Under the pieces are notes generated by a model, which ran no database searches, had not been told where the DNA came from, and saw only the letters and a program-made list of their open reading frames with translations. Position numbers and translations under genes: made by a program. A stretch of 64,000 nucleotides of DNA from assembly GCA_013400975.1 (NCBI GenBank), contig WBMZ01003492.1:1-64000 (forward strand). The letters run 5' to 3'. Position 1 is the stretch's first letter. Every line of letters starts with the position of its first letter. Positions 11,846-23,625 of this stretch are shown piece by piece. Source of the stretch: Atrichornis clamosus (lineage: Eukaryota; Chordata; Aves; Passeriformes; Menuridae).

Positions 11846-12091
11846 CTCTTCTCCAGGCTGAAAAACCCCAACTTTCTCAGCTTTCTCAGCTTTTTCTCAT
11901 AGTGAAGGTGCTCCAGTCTCCTGATGATCTTGATGGCCCTCCTCTGGACTACCTCCAACTATTCTACTCCCTTCGTATACTGAGGATCCCCGAGCTAGAT
12001 GCAACCTTCTGGGTGGGGTCTCACAGGAGCAGAGCAGAGAGGAAGAATCTCCTCCCTCAAGCTACCGGTCACATTGCTTTTGATGCAGTTT
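11846..12091 (-). mobile_element. CR1 LINE fragment
   Basis: The segments tctccaggctgaaaaacccc, ggccctcctctggactacct, gggtggggtctcacaggagc and ccggtcacattgcttttgat are the reverse complement of the CR1 region downstream of the reverse transcriptase. The 63-codon ORF here is incidental. Both ends are truncated and the 3' tail is absent. Confidence 0.92.
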
Positions 12092-15000
12092 AAATCTAAT
12101 TTAAATTATTAAATTGTTAAATTGTTCAAGTCTATTCTGGCACCTGTTTGCAAAACCAAAACCTGCGCATGTGTTCTTCTATCAGCATATTGGTTGAAAG
12201 AGGACTCTACCCTGTTTATGTCTTATGCATATAAATAGGAGAATAGAACTCTTATCTGGGAATTCAAATGAAATCCCAAACACACTAAAAACTGTAATAA
12301 TGACTTCCTCAGGCCACACCTATTCCCAGGTATTTTTATACAGTAGCTTAGGTTTCTTTTCTCATTTAATATATTGTGGGTTTGCTATGTGGGTTGGGGT
12401 TTGGTTGTGCATTTTTTGGCAGTTGTTTGTTTGGTTATTTTGAAGAAGCTACTTATAATTGTCAAATCCTCTCTTTTACTGCATAAACTCTCTGAATTTC
12501 TGAGTTTAAATTCTCCAGTCCCTGAGCCCACAAGGTGTCTACCACTCAAATCTGATTAAGAGATGTAAGCTTTAGAAGAGTTAGAACTACAATGACCTAC
12601 TGACGAGCTACACATCCCACTTTATAAATCATAATGCACAGTTGATAGATAAATTATCATTGATTGCAGGAGGAATAAGAACACATGGAATTTACCATCA
12701 AACATCAACACCATTACAACATCTAACATATATGGACACTCACAGTGAGCAAAAAATATAATGAAGGCATGGGTAAATGTAGGATTCTTCCCTTCATTGG
12801 TGTTTGATGCTTTATCTCAGAGGCAAAATTCAAATTCTTTTCTCTTTAAAGATAAGGGCATCTAGGAAAGAAGGACTTTGCCATGACTCTATTAGAAGAC
12901 TCCTTAACTTGACAGCTATAAACCTTCTGTAATATGTAGTTCGATCCTCTTGGGATAATGTAAGACTGGATACCAATATATTATTATTCTATATTGTTAT
13001 TCTAGACTACTATTACCTACTAGTTGTAGGTAACATTTTTATTTTGAGCTATGAAATGTATTGACACAGTTGTTACAGCTTTCCAAAATCTCACCTATCT
13101 GTTGTGTCTGAAATGCTCAGACAGTCTTTGCAGAACTTCTTTTTCTCACTCTTATTAACTCTAACACCTTTGTTCTGTGGTAGCAGTTTTTGGAAAGTTT
13201 TAGCCTTAGTCTTTCTCTCAGTAGTCCTCAAAGGCTTCTGAAGTGCTCACATGCCTTTTTGAAGTGGATTTAATCTTTGAAATTACATAATCATACATAC
13301 ATAAAAAGCTACTTTGGGACACAAAGGTAGTTGGAATTAGAACGTACCAAAAGTGTGTCCACTCAGGACACATATATAATCCTCTGGCAAACCCAGAGCT
13401 AACAATATTTTCACTCTAAGAATTTCTCAGTCAAAGAGTTCTTTTAGGCTCCTTCTAGCATATAAAGAATAATTTACCTGCATGTATTTATCTGGCAGGA
13501 ATCTTCTGACTGCAAATTGCTTCAACAGCCTTTCCAAGGTCAACTGCATCATGAATTTGAGTGATTCTACACTTAGAAAGAAGTTGAATAATAAATTAAA
13601 TTCTTTTAAAAAGCCTAAATTCTGTGAAGAACATTTCTGGTATCTGCCCAGAGATCTGTATCCAAATGTCAGTGGTAGAGGGTGCTTTGCTTTTGTTTTT
13701 GTCCAGCATTTCTGCAGCAGCAGCAGAAGTTATTTCCAAATCTGAAGAAAAATTATTTCAGTTTCTTTATTTGAATTTGAAAACATCGCACTCTTGCTGA
13801 AAATATAGATGAATAATATAAAATATTAGAATCAAGTATGCTTCTATTTTTGTTGGTTTTACTGTATTTCAACTTTTCATTCCTTGTCTCTCAGACTTAT
13901 CAGAGATAAATTGTTAAGAAATAGGTACAAAGTGTTCTTTGCTTTGTTCAGAAATATCAATAACTTTACAAGTGATTTTTTAATGACCTCTGGCACCTTC
14001 TCTTTAGTAAGGCTTGATCTACACCGTTTCTGAATATAGACGTGTCACAGTAATTTAAAGTGTACCGTGACTTATTCCCAACAGGCAGGAAAAAGTTTGG
14101 ACAGTTTTAACCAATGCAAATTTTCTTTTGCTGAAAGAGTAGATGACTTAATACATTTCAGGTTTTCCCAGAGGTTGTCAACAGTCTTTTGAGACACTGT
14201 TTTGGAAAGGAAGCATTTTCCCCGAAATAATCTGCATTTCATATTGAGTGCATTGCCTCCTTCAAGATCATATTCAATTTGTTTATAAAAATTTCTGACC
14301 CTCTCTGCCCAACTGAATGGGGCTCACATTTAGACTCAGACTAAGCCATTTTGAACTCAGTACCATTTTGACTGCAATTTAAAAACAAATAAACTAAAAA
14401 AATGTATGGTGTATTTCATCATCCCACAGCTCTTACCTATTTCTATGGGTAGGAGAAGCAACACAGTCTTCAAATCTGGGTCTCAAAGACCTTCAGAGGC
14501 AACTGTATTAAGTAGACATTAGCTAGAGCAGTTCCTTGGGCTGCTCACTTTTGTGCTGGAGGCCACATTAACTTGAAACAACTGTAAAAAAAGGACATGT
14601 GCTTTAAAGATATTTTGCAATCCCAAAAGGCAGGTTTCCTGCACTCTGGCTCACTAGTCGTATGCATTGGTCACTCAAGGTAAACATATAGACCAAGGAA
14701 TCTGTCCCATGGTAAGTCATACAACAAATGGCTTCAGTCATCAAGTTTGTACCTCTGATTTATCCTTGTCTCCTGCTCCCTTTGATGCATTATCACAACC
14801 TCCTTGCTACGACAGGGCAACTTCTCAACGGAGCAGAGAAAACTCTGATTGTTGAAAATGGTATGCATCTGTGTGACTGATCAGTAAGTTCCTGCAGTGG
14901 AAGAAGTCATGGGGAAGAAGGGTGCAGGTGATGCGCTGAGAAACCTCAGGGTAGAACTCAGGGAGTGATCACAGATGTTGTAAAGAAAGCTGAACTTACC

Positions 15001-16635
15001 TGAACACAAAGCAGACCAGCAGGAGGCCCTTGTGTTACTTACATGGCTCTATCAGTTGAGTAGGTTGGTTGGCTGTGTAAATGGCTTTCCCTGAGTTAAT
15101 CAAAAAATGTGAATGTCTTCCTGATTTAGTCAGACCAGCATGGGGGAAGAGGCTCCTAAAATCTAAGCAACTGTCAAAATGAACCTTGGAGAGAGAAGTA
15201 GCCTTGAGCTGACTTCAACCTATGTAATCCTTCCCAGCAGTTAGGAATGCCCAGCATTGTGGCTGTGAACATACAGAGATGAGTATTATGAATTGTATTT
15301 GCATTGTGATCCAAATGTCTATTGCAATTTCTGTATTGTACTTGTGTTGTGATACAAGTACACTGCATTATGCTAAACCAAAATCCTGTCCAATGTCAAT
15401 TATCTTCAGTACATTTTATATTAAAACATTAAACATTCTCCATGTGGAAAACCTAAATGAACCTGGTCAGAGAGTACTGAACTGACAGTCTGGTACCCAT
15501 GCCAGGGTGGAGTATGAAGTGATATATGAGGATAGACTAAATACTTCTCAGACTCTCGGTTGTCTTGAGATAACTTCTAAGATCAATATTTTCAAGGCTG
15601 TAAGAGATTTCTCTATATCAGATTACCAACATCAGTTGCAGAACTGGGACTACAACATCCAATTTACTCCCTATCTTTCTCCAGTGTAAGACCTGATTTA
15701 AACAAGAAAGGAGGTGTCAAAAATAAAGAAAACCTTTTATTTCTAATGGTTGGGATTTGATCAGAGTTGTTCATCACAGAACTCCTTTCTGATCCCAGTA
15801 CCTCTGCCAAATGGTGACATTCAAAAGAATGTTGGCATCCTAGCATAAACAGACTCCAGGCCTATACAGCAAATAAAATTTGTACTGGAAGCATGGAGTT
15901 CAAGTAAGTAGAACAGTGAGTGTGAATGTATTTCTTCATGTGACACTGACTAATATTCTAATGATCTGAAGGGCTCATTTTGAAAGGATAAAGGTGGAAA
16001 AAATACAAAACCCACAAAAAGAGCCTGCAGCGTTTTAAGAAAATTATTGAAGGAGATAAAAAGTGATCTAATCAGACTTTGCAAATGTAACTGTTTATAA
16101 TGATGTTTTCAGTACAGCAAAAAAGACATAACAAGAGCCAAGATAGACAAACACACATCCAAAATAAGGGATAACTAGAACAGGTGATCAACAGTTTGTG
16201 CAAACAAAGACTACAGCCAACAATGCTGCTATACAAAACTGCTGGGAAAGCAGCTGATCAGCTATGTTAAAACCACATCTCCTAGAACAAGTTACTTGTT
16301 ACATGCAAGGCTCCAGACCTATGGCAATTCACCTCTGCATATTTGAGATCGTAGTATAGTCCTGAGACTCTCCACTCTGTGATTTCTGGCCTGAAGAGAA
16401 GGATGAATTAAATTACATTACCTATGTTAGTATGAAGTAACTGAATTAAATGCTACAGTTTATTATACACAGGAGGTGAGATTAAATTATGGGGTATTTT
16501 GTCATCACATCTTTATGCTTTTGGAAATGTATGGTAGAAATGCATTATTTCACAAAATATAAGTAAAGCGTAGGTATGTTTTTGTGCTTCTTTTAAGAGC
16601 TAATGACAAAAAAATTCCAAAAGGGACTTCTGCTT
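12092..16635. other. Apparently unique sequence, no gene recognised
   Basis: In 4.5 kb I recognise no gene, LTR or LINE. ORFs reach 87 codons (13482-13745) without known motifs. A segment at about 14400-15170 is somewhat GC-richer than its surroundings and might hide an unrecognised old repeat. A cluster of minor ORFs at 15174-15846 has no supporting signals. Confidence 0.55.
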
Positions 16636-17136
16636 CTGTACAGTTCAAGTCATCCAGTCTAAACCCCCTGCATGGGCAGGGTCATCTTCCACTATATCAG
16701 GTTGCTCAAAGCCTCATCCAAACTGACTCTGAACACGTCCATTTATGGGGTATCCACAACTTCTGTGGGCAACTGGTTCCAGTGCCTCACCATCCTCATT
16801 TAAAGAAATTTCTTCCTCATGCCTAATGTAAATCTACCGGGTTTTGATTTAAAATTATTACCCCTTCTCTTGCTACTTCAGGCCTTGGCAAAAAGTCCTT
16901 TCCATCTTTCTTATAAGCCTCCTTTAACTATTGAAAGGCCACTATAAGTTCTGTCTGGATCCTTCTCTTCTCCAGGCTAAATCCCCACAATTTTCTCAGT
17001 CTTTTCTCATAGGAGAAGTGTTCCAGTCATTTGACAATTTTTGTGACCATCCTCTGGACCCACTCTAACAGTTCCAGCTCTTTCTTTTTCTGGGAATTCC
17101 AGCAGTGGACCCAGTACTCCAGGTGGGTTCTCTCCA
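16636..17136 (-). mobile_element. CR1 LINE fragment, first half of a split copy
   Basis: The reverse complement matches the CR1 3' region. Blocks along the plus strand are cagtctaaaccccctgcatg, ggtatccacaacttctgtgg, ccttctcttctccaggctaa, ggagaagtgttccagtcatt, tcctctggacccactctaac and ccagtactccaggtgggttc. The match stops at about 17136, inside the motif usually reading ggtctcaccagcagagcaga. The same consensus resumes at 18351, so I take the two pieces as one insertion interrupted later. Confidence 0.92.
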
Positions 17137-18350
17137 GCAGGATGCTCTGCCTAAACAGGGATATAGCATCCCCACAGGCACTGTTGCTCAGTGCCATCTC
17201 GATTCTGAGGTACAACGCTTTTTTCAGCACCACACCTTGGAGCTCGAAGGGATGGGTAGGGGAAGGATGACATTAAAGGACGGAGTACCCGTGGCCAACA
17301 GCTTTTCAGCTGGAGAGAGTGAGGCAAAATGGCCCTCTTCTCAGGGTGCATCACATTCCTGCAATCACGCCCCCCAGGGATGAAGTCAGTGGTATAAAAT
17401 AACACCTTAGCCATGCCCACACAGTGTTATGCTCTGCCCCTCTCTGCAACAAGCACAAGAGGGTCTGCTGGTTTTTGTGTTGGAGAATGCTGAGACCATT
17501 TTGACTGAGCTATCACACTCACCACGAGGACATGCAAGACAGATGTTTCCTGGCTTAGGCTGGGAGCAACAAGGATGTGCAGGCCCTGATATGAAAATGA
17601 GATTCAGAAATGTTGAGCAGAAGAAACAAAGGGCTAGTAACACCTTTTTCAGCACAAAGTGTATTTTGCTGAGTAAGTCTGACAACACATAATCTAAAAA
17701 ATATATATGACTGGCAGTCAATCACTTGATATATAAAAGGCCAGTCCCACTTTTGCACAGTGAGGACTTCTAATATATTTTCTTAAGGTGTGTGAAGATC
17801 CTTCTCTTCAATGGGAAAACCCTTCAAGGTTACTCCTCGAGGGTGAGTGAAAGCTTTGCCCACAGTCGTTGGTATGGATGGGTAACACCAACCTCAACTT
17901 AATAATTGTTTTTTTAGTTTTAATATAATTGCCTCAATATAACTGCTTTAATGTAATTGCTTCAATATTGCTTCAAAAATAATGCACTATGCAAGCAGCT
18001 ATAGCTATCCGTACTTTGTAGCAAATAATTCTGATTAAGCTATTTGTGTCTCATCATTATAATTATCATAATCATTAAATATTTTAAATAAATCATTTGG
18101 TTTATATATAAATGTATTTGTTTTGTCATCCTTAATCCTGCAGAACAAAGTTCTATAAAGTTTCAATTACAGCTATATAATCCTTTAGACATAACATATT
18201 GACTAATTCTGGGGTTAGGATTGGATCCAGTCACACCTGGATTCTTCCGTGAGATGGGTTTAGAAAGCAAGAGGGTCCTTTCTGTGCCTTGTGACTCAAC
18301 AGGACAGCTTCTCTAAAAATCTGTCTGAAGCTCCAGTTCTGCCCAGGAGA
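17137..18350 (+). mobile_element. LTR-like insertion splitting a CR1 copy
   Basis: About 1.2 kb separates two consecutive halves of a CR1. It has a TATA-like atataaaagg at 17731-17740, a second tataaaata at about 17394, a polyadenylation-type AATAAA at 18087-18092, and degenerate taattgcttcaata repeats at 17930-17985. This order suits an ERV LTR with a long AT-rich R/U5. Later blocks (ggattggatccagtcacacc; cctggattcttccgtgagat) resemble LTR sequence I associate with songbird and other avian genomes, but I cannot name the family. No gag, pol or env was recognised. Exact ends and target duplication are ambiguous (ttctctccag at 17128, ttctcacagg at 18351). Confidence 0.55.
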
Positions 18351-18478
18351 TTCTCACAGGACCAGAGCAGAGACAGAGAATCACCTCCCTCGACCTGCTG
18401 GCTGCACTTCTCTTTATGTAGCCCAAGATACAATTGGGTTTATGGCTGCAAGCAGACAGTGCTGGCTCATGTCCAAAA
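18351..18478 (-). mobile_element. CR1 LINE fragment, second half of the split copy
   Basis: The blocks ttctcacaggaccagagcag, gagaatcacctccctcgacc, tgctggctgcacttctcttt and gacagtgctggctcatgtcc continue the CR1 minus-strand consensus from the point where the fragment at 16636-17136 stopped. It ends near 18478 without a clear boundary signal. Confidence 0.9.
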
Positions 18479-20585
18479 TGCCCAGTGGAAATACAGATTT
18501 GTATTTTCCTTGAGCAGTAGAAAAAATGTATTACAGTTCTCAGTGTAATGGATTTTTCTTAAAAGAGTATTTTGGATGTGACAGGTTTCTGTGGGGTCAT
18601 TTAGCCAATGCCTGTGCATTAGAGAGGGAAATATTTTATTATTTCTAAGCCAGGTCTCACACAGTGGTGTAAACTGGCTTTGAATCTTTCACTGAGGCTG
18701 ATTGTATACCTGCCCTTGGCAATCTTTTCCAACATTCATCTGCTAAAACTGAAGGATTTCCTTTCCCACCATACTATTCCCTTGTCACTGCTGATTTTCC
18801 AGGCTGAAGTTTTAGACAAATATTCTTTGTTTTCAGCTTGCTCTCTCATCAAAATGAAAATATGGCTTTTCTAGTATCTGAATGACATTTATTAATTGAA
18901 AAAAAATGCATTAACTTGCTTTCCTTTCTAGTAGATGTTGTTTGGTTTTGTTTTTGGGCTGGGGATTTTTGATGACAAAACATTTGTTTTTCTAAAAAGA
19001 AAAGACCAATTATCAAACTTTGCCTTAGTAAGCACCTAATTCAAATTAATGCAGCTATTCCCAAATAGGTCACTCAGGGGAGAAATTCAGACAACCAGTA
19101 AAAGCTCCAAACTAAAGAACATTGTTCTTTGCAGGAGCCAGAACTAAACTCAGCATTATAACAGTGCTTTATGGAAATTAAAAATGTTACATTAGAAATA
19201 TTACCTATGAGAGAGTTCTTCACAAAACACTATTTTTAACAGCAAAGTGATTCCCTTCTGCTTCCTCTCCCACTCCCCATCATCTCAGTTCCTTTCAACA
19301 ACAGCCCTGTTCATTTATTTTAAGAAAAAAAATGTTGCCTTATAGCTAAATATTCTAGAAATGAAAGTGCTTTTTCTACATGAGATGTTATTATCATCTA
19401 TAAAGCACATTTGTTTTCTGTGGCTTAAAGTAAATCTTTCTCCTTTGCTAGTATAAAGGCTGTCTTCTGAGTAATTGGCTTCAGACATACTATTTCATCA
19501 CTGCCCAAATTTTTTACCTATGTTATTTTCTCTTCCATCAATCTCTAAATGTCAAAACTCAAATTGGTTACTGTCTCTACTGCTTTCAAACTAGATAGTT
19601 CAATTTAATCATGTGTCCCTAGGAGGAGAAACATTCCTAGAACAGAAAGACAAATAAACAGGGGAAAAAAAAAAGAGCAAAAAGGTATCAATCCTTCAAG
19701 AAAGAAACCACAGGATCTTAATATTCAGGCAGAATAGTCAGCAAGATCCTCTCCATCTATTTCTACAGTACTTTATGATCTCAGAATATACCAGCGCATT
19801 AATGAAAGACACCTGATGAGTAAACTTCCTTGCTGCAGGCACTCTGGTATTTCCAAACTTTTCTAAATTAAATCTCTGTGAAAGTAAATGGGATACCTGC
19901 TTGATGTTTCAAAAATGGAAAAGCTTTGCAAGAAATAAGCATTTGAAACCTGATACCTGCGTATTACTTGCACCCCATGAATCTAAGCAGATTTTCTGTG
20001 ATTATCACTGTTAGCTAGAATATGTCATTAACTTATCTATTATGGTGACTCTTTTCATTGTAAGGGAAGAAGCAAATTGTATTTTTTTATAGTTTCATAT
20101 CGATAATAACTATTAAAGATATCAGCAGAATAGCAAATATCTAACTGTAAAAATATTAGAGATGTTTTTAGAAGTTGTGCTGTGATGTATGTAGGTACTG
20201 CTCATGAAACACTGAAGGTGTAGACAAAAACAATCTGAGAATAAATCAGTGTTTCACAAATTATATGTGAATAGAGTCACTGTCATGTGGAAAGGGGAGA
20301 TTTTTTCAAAACCTTTCAAAACTGAAATTTAGAAAAAATGAAAATTGGAACCTAAATGTAGAATTTGGTTTGAGAAAGGGAAAACTGTTGTTTTAGGCTA
20401 ACTATAAGCCAAACACAACCTTGAAATGTGTTTACTAAGCCATCAGATGTACATTGTGTGATGAATGAGATGAATTTGACCTGTTTGTTTAGGCTTGTCA
20501 GGCAACATCAGAATATTGAGTGAGTGGGACGTTTACTAGAGTCTTCATTTCCCCGTGGATAACTAACCCTCATCCTATTTCTGGG

Positions 20586-20610
20586 TGGTAGTAGTAGTAG
20601 TTGTTGTTGT
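20586..20610. repeat. (GTA)n/(GTT)n trinucleotide repeat
   Basis: Four to five GTA units are followed directly by about four GTT units, a compound microsatellite. It lies about 70 bases upstream of the candidate exon at 20678. Confidence 0.85.
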
Positions 20611-20677
20611 TCTTATTGTTTCACGCTTTTGTGCAGTTGATTGATCTCTACCGTTTCTCTCCAACTCTCCCCAGTAG

Positions 20678-20719
20678 GATGCAGAAGACATGAGAAGAGA
20701 ACTAACTCTGTTGGGACAG
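20678..20719 (+). other. Candidate 42-nt coding exon (speculative)
   Basis: A pyrimidine-rich stretch ending ctccccagtag gives an acceptor-like AG at 20676-20677. It is followed by 42 open bases translating to DAEDMRRELTLLGQ, then a donor-like gtaaat. The length is exactly 14 codons and the peptide is charged and helix-prone. I do not recognise the protein. Such splice-bounded short ORFs arise by chance many times in 64 kb, and no neighbouring exon was found, so this is a lead only. Confidence 0.15.
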
Positions 20720-21564
20720 GTAAATCACACAAAATATATTACAGAAGTGACCGAATTTATATAAGGATCTGGAATCTATCTCCAACTTCATTATTTTTTA
20801 AGGAATGGTAGTACATAGAAGTCAAATAATAGCAAGAAAACATTTCAGTATATATATTTTACACGAATACACACACATATTAAAACTCACAGCTAACAGA
20901 ATCCTGAAATGGCAAGAATAACAGCCTGGAACTCATCAGTATAGATTTCAGATACGTGTTGTTGATGCACATAATTTTAACTTTAAATTTTATCTGAATA
21001 ACATATTAGTAGTTGTGGGGATTTTTTTTACACAGTTCTTCACAATTAGTATCCAGAGACATACCTATGAACTGATATAATACTTTCAACTACTTTTTAT
21101 TATTTTATGCTCAGTGAAACTAATAAATAATAAAACAGTTGCCTTCCAGAACATGGAAATATTATAATTTCATATACAAGGATTTCATTAATACTTGCTG
21201 CAGTAATTATAGTCACCATCCAGGGAAAAAACATACATATTAAATTGAAATGAGGCTTTACTACCAAAAGGGATATCCATCAGTCCATTGTGTGATGTAT
21301 ATTTCTGCAGTTATAAAACAAATGATGACTACATACTAGTATATCTTCCCGATGAAGAAGAGGTGTCTTTTTATCAGTTGACTTTGTGCAATTGTTAACA
21401 CACTCCAAAAGCTAGTGAAAATGTAGCACTTAGTTAGAAAGAATTCATTCCATGATCGACAGCTCATGTTCCAAAGATGAGATTATAATCTAAAATTTAA
21501 AGCTCTGTTGAATCTTATATAGGAAAAGCTCTTATGCAAGTCATTCTCTTTTTCTTAGGCTGCA

Positions 21565-21640
21565 TAACTCCTCTCCTTCTCTCTTCTCTCTCTCTACCTA
21601 ATTTTCTGTCTCTTTCTTTCTTCTCACTTCCAATTAAAAT
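21565..21640. repeat. Polypyrimidine (C/T-rich) low-complexity tract
   Basis: The plus strand is dominated by ctctcctt, ctctctct and ctttctttcttct-type runs. This is a simple low-complexity stretch with no associated ORF or element. Confidence 0.75.
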
Positions 21641-23445
21641 ATCTCCCTTCTCACAGATGCCAACTACCAGTTCCTTCAAAGAATGCTCAATTTTTGCATT
21701 GTAAACTAAAGAGATAATTTTATCTCACTTTGCGTTTAAACCATGCTAAAGGATTTTGTACCTACATCTTGACAAATTTTTCCTGGTTACAATGGTTGTT
21801 CCAGTAAAAGATACTGTCCTTATCTACAGCCTTGACTGTCTTCTCATGTTAGAATAAAATAGTTTTAACTGTGTATCAGATAAATTTCCGTTAGGTCCTG
21901 TAGGGTTCTAAACTGTAAACAGTGATAAGAAGATGTCTCCACAGCCATATGTAAAATGATCTAAAGAGGGCATTATCTAACCAAGTCTCAGAGATTCTTT
22001 GGAGAGGGGTTTCTTTTAAGTTCATTCACTGTACTTTCTGAATCACCTTTACAATTATTACTGCACTGAGTAAACTTATCAAAATAAAAAAATTAGAAAA
22101 TTTACAGATGATGATTTCTGTTCTGTTTCCTTTATGAAAGAATTTTACATTTTCTAAATAAACATGTTTGTTATGTCAATTACTATGTATACTGACATAT
22201 ATTTGACTGTTTATGAACCTAAATGGTACTGAAAGGAGTGTATGTGTTGTTTAAGCAATGGCATTTTACAAAATATGGGGAATCACTTATGAATTATAGA
22301 GAGGAATTTCTCATTTTTTCTTGTTTTGTTTCAAAACAGAAAGAAAAATTATTCAATTCAAACTTTAATATAAAATACACTTATTGGAATGGAAGTAGGA
22401 GAAAGGAGCTCTGAGGCACCAAATGAATTTTTTTTGGAAACTGAAAAACTGAATCAAACCAAAACTTTAAACAGATATTCTAATAATAATTGTTTAGCCT
22501 CTACCTTTAAGTAAGTCTGTTTATGGAGTTTTCACTGATCTTATGAACTCGTTCATTTGCCTCAGTAATTAAAACAAACTTCCTCTTTTCTGTAGTTTTC
22601 TTAAAAGTTGCATCAAAGAAGTAGCTTAGTTTGAAGTCTACATACTTCCTGCTGTTACATAAAATTATTCTGGAGCATTAAAGCTTAAAAAAACCAACTT
22701 CCAATCATTCAAGTACAATAAATATAGAGACACTTTTGCATCACTTTATTTATTCTGGATGTTGGCCAAATTAACTTGTAATTCTAAAAAACCCACAGCT
22801 GCCAATGCAAAGTAATTCAAAAAGGTAACATATCACTCTAAATTGCAATCACAGCACAAGGCGCTACAATTTGTAAACTCAAGCTTAGTCTAGCATTTAT
22901 TTTCATAAATACAATTTCTTTTTAGTGAGGAGAAATTTCATTATAGAAAATCAAACTACATGCCAAGCATTTAGTTTAGAAGAGATAAAATAAAAATTAT
23001 TTCCAGTTTACATTTGTATGCATACTTTCAAAACTCTCTTGGAAGTTCTGCTTTATCCTGTAAGAGAAATAGAGTCAAGAGGAAGAGTTACATCTAATCC
23101 TAGGTTATGATGGCTTTTGGAGGCTGAATATGTGCATATTAATACAATAGAATAAAACAGTAAAGACAGTAAAAGTACTCCATAAGTACAACTGGTACTT
23201 CTACTAAAATAACAGCTTCCAAAGAACATTAAATTGTAGCATTGTGCATTCTTTTATCACAATTGTGAGTTTATAGAACTGTAACTCTGAATTTTATTTT
23301 ATTCCTCTTAAAGACAAAGTTTGTAATTTAGCGGCATCCTGATGACCAGATAGACACGATATAGCTTTGCATGTGTATATGTTGAATCTTATATTTCTGG
23401 CAATTATCCATACTGAATAAGATATAAATCAATAAAAAGCTAGTA

Positions 23446-23625
23446 GTGGTCACGCATTGGAATAGGCTGCCCTGGGAAGTGGTGGAACCACCACCCCTGG
23501 AAGTGCTCAGGAGGCATGTGGATGTGGCACTTGGGAATATAGTTTAGTGGTGAACATGGTAGTGCTGAGTTAATGGTTGGACTCGATCTTAGAGTTCTTT
23601 TCCAACCTTAACGATTCTAAGATAT
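23446..23625 (+). mobile_element. CR1 LINE 3' end fragment
   Basis: The blocks cattggaataggctgccctg, gtggtggaaccaccacccct, gtggatgtggcacttgggaa and ttaatggttggactcgatct, then ttttccaaccttaacgattc, match the last 180 bases of a CR1 subfamily with the ggttggactcgatgatctta-type 3' UTR. The end near 23625 corresponds to the CR1 tail. The copy is severely 5'-truncated and relatively well conserved compared with the other CR1 pieces here. Confidence 0.93.

Larger units (their letters stand above)
18479..23445. other. Largely unique AT-rich sequence
   Basis: Five kilobases with no recognised gene or transposon. They hold a short GTA/GTT microsatellite at about 20586-20610, a candidate small exon at 20678-20719 (listed separately), and a C/T-rich tract at about 21565-21640. 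ORFs are below 70 codons and unremarkable. Confidence 0.55.

Noticed and set aside
17407..17721. 104-codon minus-strand ORF with cysteines
   Set aside because: Falls in the LTR-like insertion; overlapping ORFs on both strands and no conserved pattern.
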